DNA of 64,000 nucleotides, taken from Catenaria anguillulae PL171 (lineage: Eukaryota > Blastocladiomycota > Blastocladiomycetes > Blastocladiales > Catenariaceae). The position numbers were made by a program, and so were the translations under genes. How positions within the stretch are numbered: position 1 is the first letter of the stretch; every line of letters begins with the position of its first letter. The notes beneath the pieces were generated by a model. That model was not told the origin of the DNA. It made no database searches and was given only the letters and a program-made list of their open reading frames with translations. Shown in pieces: positions 34,657 to 45,108 of this stretch. The DNA lies in NCBI GenBank assembly GCA_002102555.1, contig MCFL01000045.1:124001-188000 (forward strand), in the 5' to 3' direction.

Positions 34657-35260
34657 GGTGGTCTGTGGGTGATGTTGGGTGAGAAGTGGGGGAGGGTGAC
34701 TGCAGATGGCGTGCTTGACGTGCGTTGCGACGACAGAGACCTTGGGGTGTCGTGGGAACTGGTCAGCTTTTGTACTTCTTCACTACTCCTGATCAGTGAT
34801 CAGATGTTAGAGCGACCAGAAGAGCGACCAACTTTCCTTCACGTTCACAGACTCTGAACCTTGCCGCAGCTTGGCGACGGAGTGGAGAGAGACAGTTGAT
34901 GGACTTGATCCTGTCGCCGGCAGCTGGGGTTGCCCCGTAGCAAACCCAACGAGCACGTGAGAGCGTGCGATGCGGTTCTTGGAATGATACATTAAACGGC
35001 AAATTGCATGCAAAGCAAGACAACTTGAAGGCAGACGTGAGGATGGAGCACTCTTGCGATCAGATCAGATCGGATCGGTCGAACAGGCGTCAGCTGGACA
35101 CGGATCACGTGACTTCTGTGTGCCACCAGATGCAATACGCTTGTCGCCACATCGCTGCAACCCCGCCACAGAGGCCCTAACATGCTGCTCAAGAAGTTAA
35201 GATGATCGTGCCTTGTGCCGTATATCGAATGCAAAGCATCAACGCATACTTCGCAACACA
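34657..35260. other. Divergent intergenic region upstream of zuotin
   Basis: About 600 bases between divergent starts at 34656 (-) and 35261 (+). A short AGATCAGATCGGATCGG tract lies near 35065. No gene is seen. Confidence 0.4.
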
Positions 35261-36628
35261 ATGACGCTCACCACCCTCGACATCGTCCTGCCGCCCGCCA
35301 TGGCCACCGCTGCCCGAGGCGCCATTGCCCACCTGTCTGCCCCGCGCGCCCTGCCCATCGACCTGGCCTCGCCGCGCTTCCACGTGCGCGACCACCCGCT
35401 CGACGAGTCGCCCATTGCAGCTCTCTTTGGTGACAACACCGTTGACGAGTTCCCCGCCGAATCCGACTCGGATGACGGCGAGGATGCCGACGAGCAAGAC
35501 TTCCTCGACTCGCTCGACCCAAAGAACTGGAAGCACCAGGACCACTACCGCGTGCTCGGGCTCGCGCACTTGCGGTACAAGGCAACGGCCGACGAGATCA
35601 AGGCCGCGCATCGCAAGGCCGTGCTCAAGCATCATCCCGACAAGTTGACGGCCAAGCTGGCGGCCGAGGGCAAGTCGACGGCCAATGCCGATGCCTTGTT
35701 CAAGTGCATTGCCAAGGCGTACGAGGTGCTTTCCGACCCGACGCGCCGCCACTTGTTTGATTGCGTGGACGAGGGCATCTCGGACGATATCCCCACTGAG
35801 GCTGAGGTCAAGGCCTGGTGGGACTCGTCCGAGGACCACTCCGAGTACTTTACCAAGGTGGACGCCATCTTTGAGCGCGAATCGCGCTTCTCCAAGAAGG
35901 CCAAGGTGCCCAAGATTGGCGACATCAACAGCGGCAAGTCTGCTGTCGAGGGCTTTTACAACTTTTGGTACAACCTCGACTCGACTCGCACGTTCGAGTA
36001 CCTCGACGACACGGATGCCGCCGACAACCGCTACAACAAGCGCCACCAGGAGCAAAAGAACAAGGCCGAGCGCCAGCGCCGCAAGAACGAGGACAACACG
36101 CGGTTGCGCCAGCTTGTCGATCGCGTGCTCAAATGTGACGAGCGCATGAAGCGCTTCAAGGAGGAGGACAAGGCTGCTAAAAAGTCAAAGGGCAAGCCCG
36201 GATCCGCCGCGTCGAGTGGCGGTCCTGCTGGCGCATTGGCCGCCAAGAAGGCCGCTGAGGAGGCGGCTGCTGCCAAGAAGGCTGAGGAGGAGGCGCCGCC
36301 AAGCTGGCTGCCGAGCAAGCAAAGGCCGCTGCTGCTGCTGCTGCTGCCGACTCCAAGGCTGCTGCCAAGGCACAAAAGGAGCTTGTCAAGAAGGCAAAGA
36401 AGGCGCTCAAGCAGCTCGTCACCAAAGAGTTGACCTACTTGTATGCCAACCCACCGCTGCCCAAATGGAGACGACGGGCATTGAGCTCGAAGTTTTGCTT
36501 GAGGGGTCAAGGATGATGTTGAGCGGTTGACAAAGATCACCGAGGAGGTTGCGGCGGCAGGCAAGGAGGGTGGCCAGGACAAGGCACGTGAGGTGTTTGC
36601 TGCTGCCTTGGCGTCCGTCAAGGCCTAA
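35261..36628 (+). CDS. ZUO1: Zuotin (ribosome-associated J-domain co-chaperone), three 1-base frame breaks
   Basis: Zuotin/MPP11 (DNAJC2) sits at the ribosome exit tunnel with Ssz1 and stimulates the Ssb Hsp70 on nascent chains. ATG at 35261. After an acidic stretch the zuotin-specific DPKNWKHQDHYRVLGL leads into the J domain with the invariant HPD (RKAVLKHHPDK) at about residues 94-170, then the zuotin homology region (AEVKAWWDSS, KIGDINSGKSAVEGFYNFWY). The charged ribosome-binding helix (QEQKNKAERQRRKNED) and a Lys/Ala-rich region follow. Three frame changes at about 36295, 36440 and 36512 are each cured by one added base. They lead through AAKLAAEQAKAAAAAAAD, METTGIELEVLLEGS and VERLTKITEEVAAAG to SVKA and TAA at 36628. 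Corrected length is about 456 residues, close to yeast Zuo1. No SANT domains, as in fungi. Confidence 0.93.
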
Positions 36629-36826
36629 AGTCAGTCTTGTACTTGGCGTCAAGTTTGGGATCTTGTCCACTTGTAGTGCGTGCTCACGTTTAAATGCATT
36701 TTCATCATGCTCTTGTACTATTTGTCTACGGCGAAAACGCAAAGCAAAATGCTTGAATTGAGGGGTATACACAAATGAGCAAACCACAGTATTGAGACAA
36801 GGCGTGTCTGTGATCCGATTTATTTA

Positions 36827-38885
36827 CTTACTCTGCCTCATCTGCACCTAGCCCATCCTCGTCCTCCTCCCAAAAGCTCAAGTCGCCCACAACCAACGCA
36901 AACCTCTCCCTGACCACAAACTGGCCCTGATCCACCGGCGGCACTACATCCCAGCTTTTGGCTTTTCAAACCCGACCAGCTCCAATCCCAAAAGCATGAC
37001 CAAATGTCCGCCATGCAACTCCTCTTCCCTCCTCCTCCGCTCCGCACTCGACTCGTTTCCATCCCACGTCTTGACCACCTGCTTAACAAGCCGCTCCCAC
37101 ACCTTGCGAAATCTGGCGCACACTTATCAAGCCGCTGGACAAGCATCACTGGCCGCGCAACCCACCGCACCAGCGACATGCGAATCGGATATAGCCCGTG
37201 TCGCGCATGCGGTTGCGCATTGCACTTGCTCTGATGTGCATTGTGCGTGGTGAACGGGCGCGTGGGCCCCGCACCGATCGCGTATGCCATGACTTGGCCA
37301 ACGGGCCGCGCTTGCTTTTCGGTGCACAGTGGATGCGAGCGCGAGGTATTTGGCAGTTTGTGGCCGCTGGCAGGGCGCGTGGCGTCACGAGAATGTGCGC
37401 GGCGACCGTGAGCGATGGGTGGTGCGTGTGGATGCGCAGGTGGCCTTGGGGCAGTATCGAAGCGTGGTGAAGCAAGCAAGGATGCTTTTGGAGATTTGGT
37501 TGAGTAATGAGGTTGGGATGGCCGCGAGCGAGGGGTCGAGCGAGGCGGCGGGAGCAGAAGCAGAAGCGGCAAGATCTGTGTCGGACTCGAAGTCGTCCAA
37601 TGACGAAGATCGTCTGCATCCTCATCTTCGGACAAGGCGGCGGGGGAGAAAGTACTTGGTCGTCTTCTACGGCTTCGATGCCCTGTATCTCGGCCGCCGC
37701 CAAACCGCCTCGAACGTTGCTATACGAAGTGTCAACAATGGCGATGCGTTCACGCAACGCATACGTGCGCAATTGTTCCGGTGGGAGCTCTGAATCGGCC
37801 GTGGGCTCTTCAAATCCAACCATCTCAATCCCAACAAGCAACCCAAGCTTTGCCGCTGGTGGCACAGGCACGTCCGGGTTGTCACAAACACGCCATGAGC
37901 GCGTGCCATAAGTCTGGCCGATGTGCAGATGCGCCAAACACACAAGAATGTACGGTCGGGTGCACGCCTGGGCAATGGCTCGATTGGGCGTTCTGTTACC
38001 CTGATAAACATGCTCGAGCTCTTGCTGCGTGGCGGTGCCTCAAAACCACGTTCGAGTAGGAGTTGGATTAGAGCAGGAGCAGCGGATGCATAATGTGTGG
38101 TGCGTTTGAGCAGTGTGAGATAGTACGATTTGACGGCATCAGAAGTGTGCGTGGTGGAACGAGATGATGAGCCAAGACTTGAATGCGTTGGACATGACCA
38201 TGGACGGTGAGCCGTCCACCAGGCGCGAGATAGCGCGGAGCATATGTGCCGTTGGCCACAAAGTATGTGCTGAGAATGTCGTCAGGGACAGCAAGGTGTA
38301 GGCTCGCCGGGAAGGCATATGGAGGCGCCCGAGGAACAGATGAGATCCGTTGGCGAGCCGCGATAGCCGGACCTTCGTTGGGAGCGGAACCGCTATCATG
38401 CCGCTTGGGGCGTTTTGTCACCAATGCAAGGCAATTGTCACTGCCCACGGCCATTTCAGGCGACGCAGAACGAGAGTTGGAGCGATAGCCACGACTTGAG
38501 AAGCGACGTTTGGCTCGCGATGGCAGTGATCCATCCTGGTGGTTCGAAACGCGACGGCCGCGACCTGATATTGAAATCTCGGTCCGATGCGCCACTTCGG
38601 GTGCTGAATCCTGTGCTGTGCGACTGCCTGCACCCGCGACGATCGCTTGGTGGGCAGTCTGGATACGGCTGACGAGCGCCAGGGCAGTGCACAGGTCGAG
38701 GCCAGTAGAAGATGTCGCCGCGGCAGTGAGCTGCATATCGGCGAGCAGTTTGGTGGACCGGTCAAGGCACTCACGCAACAGCTCGCTTGACTGGTGGTCC
38801 CCGGGATGGTCCGGTGGCCGTGCTGGGCTCGCTGCTACCGAAACGGGCCCTGGTCGTGGGCAGGCGCGCCGTGCGATGGAGGCAT
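36827..38885 (-). CDS. GLE-RER module family, member A (subfamily I), frame-broken
   Basis: Unrecognised family. A start is likely at ATG 38885 (MPPSHGAPAHDQGP); one added C in the CCC run joins it to SSELLRECLDRSTKLLADMQL, the leucine-rich N-terminal helix shared by the family. An Arg/Ser-rich linker follows. Module 1 shows VLAHHLVPPRTLL (about 38130), a middle block with CTRPYILV, and LGLLVGIEMVGFEEPTADS then YALRERIAIVD (about 37845-37760). Module 2 shows AAHILVTPRALP, MAYAIGAGPTRPFT, WVARPVMLVQRL, VWERLVKQVV, and HLVMLLGLELVGFEKP then FVVRERFALVVGD, ending in an acidic tail at TAA 36829-36827. About four or five frame changes; the last (near 36945) needs one G. It lies alone, opposite in strand to members B and C. 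Confidence 0.65.
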
Positions 38886-39227
38886 TTCGGTATACCGATC
38901 ACTGCAAGTGTTGATGGACGGCGAAACTATGCGAGCGCTTGAGCACGGGTGTTATTGCGTCGAGTCTATCGTAGGTGATCGGTCATGTCATGCCATGACG
39001 GGCGACACCCGCCCATGCCAGCTGCTGCAAAAGTCCCTCTTACCTCTTTACGATCACTTGCAGATTATTGTCTCGCGCGGCACCCACGAGAGCCGAGATG
39101 GACGGCCGGAGTTGGGTGAGGTCTGTCGTCTGTCGATGACCCGCAGCTGTTGAGCCCATTCCATATTCCATGCCCCGATTCAGCCTGGTATTCGCCCGCC
39201 ATCGCTCTCTAAGCGCCCGGTCAAAGA
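38886..39227. other. Intergenic region upstream of family member A
   Basis: About 340 bases 5' of member A with no recognisable features. Confidence 0.35.
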
Positions 39228-40087
39228 ATGATGAAAAGCACCAGTCTATTTGTCACATTACACCCGTTCCCGCACACAAATCCATTCCGCAAACCAAACC
39301 AACGCACATTCCCTAAACCGCCCCGCCCCATCCCTCATTCCCTCTGCCGCCACATTCTACTCACTGCCCTCCGAGGCCGCCCACCCCGGATGATGACGGC
39401 CCATCGGCCCGGCCAACTGCCTCCTCGCCGCCGACGGCCTCCACAAGCCCAAATTCGGCCGCGACGCCGGTGTCGGTGTATCCGGGCTGCCGCGGATCCA
39501 CCCACGGCCATGGTGCCGCCACCTCCAATCACGCCCGCCATGCCGTGCTCACCGAAACACTTGCCGCCGCTTCGCCACCCAAGCTCGCCTCACCCGGTCC
39601 AATACCCGTGCTTGCACCCGAGCTGGCGGCGCCACCGCTGAACGAGGCGTCGCCGGCTCTGACGTGTACAACGACACATGCGCCTGCACAATCGTCTCGT
39701 CAGTCAACCCGCGCTTCTACAACACTCCACAAATTTCGCGTATGCGTCCCAATACATCTCCGAGCTTTTCTGCAACGTCGTGATGACGCGAAGCAGCCCC
39801 CGGCCGCCTCAACGTCGGGGCAAACAAAGCGGGTGTCCGTCGCCTTGGCGACCAGTTCTTCGCCATCAACGGGCTCACCTTGGAGGCCATCGCCGTCGGC
39901 AGCCACATCACCTTGCGCTTTTTTGCCGCGGGCAGACGGCACACTGGTCGCATTGACGCCGCAGTGCGCGGGCGAGTCGCGGAAAACGGCTACACGCACA
40001 GTCAAGGTCGCAGTGCCAGAGCAGTCAGCTGGGCGTGATATCAGCAATGCAGGCGGCACAACGTACCAACTTGGCATACCGCGCTGA
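39228..40087 (+). other. Possible decayed coding region of unknown identity
   Basis: Coding-like text is scattered over all three plus frames: LHKPKFGRDAGVGVSGLP near 39440, SDVYNDTCACTIVSSVNPRF near 39660, FAYASQYISELFCNVV near 39735, and VRRLGDQFFAINGLTLEAIA near 39840. A 205-codon frame at 39470-40087 is low complexity and ends LGIPR. A minus-strand frame over the same bases is also open. I cannot choose a strand or model with confidence. It may be a pseudogene or a gene hit by the same single-base deletions as its neighbours. Confidence 0.25.
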
Positions 40088-42326
40088 AGGGCCTTGCCGT
40101 CGTTCCTTTTGTGCGACCTGATGGTGGACCCAGACACCTGGCCATTGAATAGTCGGTGCCGAAGCAAGTTTTTGGGCCTTTCTCGGGTCCGAATCGCAAC
40201 CTATTACGGAGTAAAAACGGTGTAAGCAAAGCAGTTGGGTGAGTAAAGAGTGCAGGACGGAAGCCATAGATTGGGATGGGTTGGATGTGCCAAGGTGTGG
40301 AGAGGTGTCCAAGCTAGGGCGATCATGTGCGTAAGCAGAAGGTAACGTTCACAAGGAATGGAATGAACATACTCATGAGCCGGCCCTTGACATGCTTCGG
40401 CAGTGGCCCAATGCATCACGGGCAATTGAGCAAAACTCACCCGCGAGCTCCTCGTTATCCAGGCTGTCAACATACGCTTCAGTCGGGGCTCCACCGTCGC
40501 GATATCAGACTCAAAAAAAACTCCTATGCATGGCACAACCAAATGTCAACAGTCTGTCGACTCGACACTCTGGCAACCATAACATGCCTGGCGTACACAC
40601 CAAATCCATCAAACCAAAACCAATGAGAAAAAGCTGGCTTGAGAGTATATCATGAATGGGTCAACAGCAGAGTGATTGGGGTCGGCCTGGTCAGGTGAAA
40701 CAGTTCGGTTGGATCGGGCAAAGGCAGGCAGACGGTGGCCAGGCGCGTGCGATGAGGCAAAACGGAACCAGAGGTTGAGGACATAGCGAGTGCGAGCAGA
40801 TTGCGCCTTGATCGTGGCAGGTTGACATGCTCTGCGACGGCAGCGACGACAGAAACGAGCTCGAGACATGCTGCCGTTCGGACCGCGCCTATGCTCGGTG
40901 TTCGTCCGTGGTGCGATACTGCGCGGTTGAAAGCAACTGGTTGGAGAGAGTCGCAGTTGCCGTGGCTGTCATGGGATTGTACGTGACAAGGGTGGCATGT
41001 TTGGTGGGAGCAACCGAGATGAAGGGCGCCCAAGCCGGCGTGGTGGCGACCGTAGTCAGGGATGGCTATTGATTTCAGTGATGGGCTGGTGTTGACATGG
41101 CACCTCATGGACGGGGACCGCCGGCCATGCAGGGAATGGCGAGAGCGAACTTTACGGCTCGTGCGGACGGCTGTGGCTGTGGAAGGAGGATACCGGCGAC
41201 GATGACGCGTATTCGGGAATGCGGGTGATGGTGAGCATTTCATTTTGGCTTCGAGTGGATTGCACTTGATACATAGAAGTGGGTGTGCGGAAACATGACT
41301 GAGGAGACGATAGATCGAAGTGCCCTCGAACCACATTGCCGATCGACCCGCCAGATCATACTTCACCGTGAGGTAAGTATTCCAGAGGTTTGTCATATGA
41401 CATTTCATACAGTTTTCGACGCAACTTGAAATTAGCTAAAGCAATACAATTCATGGGCTTATTAACGCCAATCATGATGTTCCAGTACTGAGGAGCCCTC
41501 GTATCCTCCCACCGGACGGGAAACACTGACGCTTGCCAAATATGTGGGTGGCTTATGTGCAAAGACCTTGTTTGCTGGTTACAGCTCATGCAGCCCGTTT
41601 TCAGCATTCAAGCTGCAGGCCATGAAGGAAAATCCAAATGACATTTCATCTCACACATTTCGTGCTTTCAAGCAATGTTGCGATCCATGTGGCAATGAGG
41701 CAAACATTGCCATTTTCCTCTTTATCGTGTTCCTTGCAATGTCCGTTACAAGACACATGCCCATGGCACTGTCACTCCCAGTGATGACGATATTCGCATC
41801 CCATCCCCAACCGAGTCATCGGTTACATCGCCAGCTCTGCCGTCACGTCTCGACGCGACTCAACATCAACCTCAACACACGCAACGGATGCCCACTGATG
41901 CCGACAATCGACAATACCCGACGATGCGAGGTCGCTGCTTGGTCGCTGCATGGTCGAAACAAGGCATTGGCGTATGTATTTACCAACTTGTGGGATGGGA
42001 TGGAAATCTGGTCGTCACTGGGAGTGACGGATGTGTCGCGAATGGTGTTTTCGTGGATGAGGGGGTCGCAGTGACGCGCTGGTTGCTGCAGGGGCGTCGC
42101 CATACCTCGCGAGCGTGGCTCGAACGCGTGCTGAAGATATACACAATGACCATCCTTGCCATGATTGTATTCAAAACTTGAGGCAATCTTCGCCGATGAC
42201 CCTCCGTCTTGGAAATCAGTAAAAAAATTCCAGGAGAAACGAGTCGGCTGCGTCCTCCTGCCTCCGCTCAGCTAATTACCTACATGCTCGTTCCCGCACG
42301 CGTCAACACTACAGACGGCGGTCACC
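40088..42326. other. Long stretch without a supportable gene
   Basis: About 2.2 kb. Frames up to 252 codons exist (minus 41408-40650, plus 41544-42074) but show no family motifs, no splice-supported joins and biased composition. No repeats, RNA genes or transposon motifs were recognised. The last few hundred bases should contain the promoter of family member B. Confidence 0.4.
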
Positions 42327-44888
42327 ATGATGCAAGACTTGAATGTCACGCCTTCGCCTGGCGCTTCGAATACAGCCATTGATCTCGCACAGACATCACT
42401 CGTCAAGTTACACCAGTTACTGGCCGTGCTGCATTCACATGCGGCGTCGGTTGCCGTCATTGCGTATAGCTTGTCCGGGAATGCCGCCACCACTTTTCCA
42501 ACGAGCGGGGCGCAAGCAACCTCTCAGCTTGGCGACGCTATTGCTCTCACCAATGAGCTCCTTGGCTCACAAACCCAACTACTTCAAGCCGTTCAAAGGC
42601 TCGTTTCCTCCCAACCAGCATTCGGTACGCCGGTACAAATCAACGAGGGCTTTTGCGTCGCCAAAGAACACGGTCATTGCGGTTGCGCACAAGGAACCTC
42701 AAAGAACGCATGTGCTTCCTGCGCTACACTCCAACTTCGGCTGCTCGCTGCCAAAACACGAGATGGCCAGTTGAGATCACGACTCTTGGCAGTGCCATTT
42801 TCTCGTCACGTGCGCCGATACGAGCCAGCCGGTATTCAAAGCGGCTCATTCAAAGATCAAGTGTTTGCTCCACATATGCTGCAACAATTGAATCCGACCG
42901 AGACCGAAAGACGGCGGCATGATCATTTGCAACCGCCAAGTCTGCGCATCGATCCGACAACAGTCACCCCGCTTCAATTGTGCTTTCAACAATTGCCCTC
43001 ACCACCCAAAACGGCACTGCCCGCAACTGGACAATCCACATCCGACCCAATCGTTAACCAATCACCGCAAGGGAGCCTCAACGGCCCAATTACAGAGCAA
43101 GAGCAGTGCAGCAAGAGTTCCCACCATCCCGATGCCGACTCGCGTCAGTCAATCGTGGCGCCATCATCAGCGCCTGCACCAAATGCAGCACCTGCCGCGA
43201 AAAGACAAGGATGCGACATGCACACTGCATTGAAGACAAAGCGCCCACGGGTGGCACCTGCTCCACCATCATTGGTCGATTCAGGTGCACTGGTACCCGT
43301 CCTCTATTTATGTGATCTCGGGGACCTTGCATCCCATTCTGATTCACCTTGCTGATGCTTTTCGCAGATGGATGAACAAGTAACCAGGCAAGATACTGCT
43401 CCCGCACCAGCGCTTCTCGCTGTGCCCGCTGCTCCACTTGACATGGCTACCCTATTTGCGTCACTTCCTTCAATTCCACCGCCGCCGTCTGCCACGCCGC
43501 ACGCCGTCCCAGCAGCCGCGCCAGCAATTCAACATGCCACCCCTGTCGCTTTCATGGCCAAACTGAACAAGTTGATGAGCTACCAGCCGTACCGAACTCG
43601 GTATGGCTCGAGGGGCAACCTGCTCACACACGCTCGCAGTAGCTTTGTCCTTCACCACACATTTCTCCCCGCGCGTCAGTTGGATTCTATGACAGCCGCG
43701 GGGTACCTTGCACTTCTTCAACAAAATGCGCTGTTCAAGAATCGCTCTCCCTACAAGATCATCGAGCTTCTACTTCCACTCGGCTTTGGTGTGCACAAGC
43801 ACCATGGGCAAGTGTACGCAACACTCTCACCCAATCCCAAAAAGGTCCGCGATATCTTGTACTCGTTCAACCGGCCCGTTTTCTTGGTTGGTACAGTCAC
43901 CCGCGACGCGCGCCAGGATTTGTGGGACGCATTGGTGGCAAGTGCGCCTGGATCGATTGAGATACCCGCAGAGGCGGTTCTGGGGCTGCTGCTGAGCGTC
44001 GAGTGTGTTGGATTGGAGGAGCCAACGGCAGACTCGCAAGTGCCGCGCGAGCAGGATCGGATGCATTGCGTGCGCGAACGAGTTGCAATTGTGGTGGTGC
44101 GTCAAGTGCCAAGGACGGCCATCTACGAACGGGACATGCAGGACGAGGACTCGTCATATGAAATCGATCAAGGAAATGAGCACGAGCAGGCGTCGGGCGA
44201 GGACGACGACTCGAGCCCGGAGGAGCGAGACTCGGATGTTGGCGATATGAGTACACTTCGACCACCCAATGCAAGTCAACCCAAATCGTCAACGGAAGCC
44301 CCAGATCAGCTTGCGTTTCCGCCCTTCATCGCTTCCGCATCTGCAAAGCTCGGCATCAAACTGCGCTACAGTTCCGGTCGCCTTCAAGTCCAATCGAACG
44401 AAACGGTTCTAGCACACGAGCTGGTCCCTGCACGCGATATTCCCACCGAGCTCCGGGTCCAGTACATTGCCAAGGCACAGCCATACTTCAAGGAGTCCAG
44501 CTTACCGTTTCATATCTTTGCGTACGCCATGCGCCGTGGACACAGCAACCCATTTTCGCATGCCGAAGTCAAGCGCGCCTTGGCCGATTCCGGCATGGAG
44601 CGCAGGTATCATGACACGACCTTCTACGGTGCGCTCAGGAACACAGTCGCGCGACCCTTGTTTGTTGTGGACGAGCTAGATGTTGAAGAGCATCAGCATG
44701 TGTACCGACGGCTTGTGGAGGCGGCAGAGGGCGAATCGGGCGCGGGTCGGGTGTCGGATGAAGCGCGCCTGGTGATGCTGTTAGGACTGGAGATTGTTGG
44801 GCTTGAGTTGCCGAGAGAGGTGGATCAAGTGCCCGCGGTGGCCGACCGTATGTATGTGGTGCGGGAGAGGTATGCATTGATTCAGTGA
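42327..44888 (+). CDS. GLE-RER module family, member B (subfamily I)
   Basis: Unrecognised family, intact copy of 828 residues. ATG at 42327. The N-terminus carries DLAQTSLVKLHQLLAVLHSH, almost shared with member C. A Cys-rich patch (CGCAQGTSKNACASCATLQL) and a Gln/Pro/Ser linker follow. A 75-nt intron (43293-43367, GTACCC ... GCAG) separates this from exon 2. Module 1 (about 43600-44095): VLHHTFLPARQLD, IIELLLPLGFG, FNRPVFLVGTVTRDARQDLW, LGLLLSVECVGLEEPTADSQ, HCVRERVAIVV. An acidic linker follows. Module 2 (about 44350-44888): YSSGRLQVQS, VLAHELVPARDIP, AMRRGHSNPFSHAEVKRA, ARPLFVVDELDVEEHQHVY, LVMLLGLEIVGLELP, MYVVRERYALIQ. No signal peptide, membrane segment or known catalytic motif is visible. 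Confidence 0.78.
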
Positions 44889-45108
44889 ACACCAATTTTT
44901 GTGCCATGTTTCCTTCTCCTCTTCACTTTGAACTACATCGCGCACAACGCGCGTGCCAATGGAGTTCGATCATGCATCAACTTCGCGAGAAGGCAGCGCC
45001 AGCGAGGGCGACGGACTTGAAAGAAATCGTCACCGAAGATATGTGGTCGACCAATGGAACTCGTGAGACTCTTGGCAACCTCAATACACGACCGTTTCAG
45101 CCGCCGAC

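Noticed and set aside
40650-41408. 252-codon minus-strand frame
   Set aside because: His/Arg/Ser-biased text, no splice-supported partner exons and no similarity to the neighbouring family.
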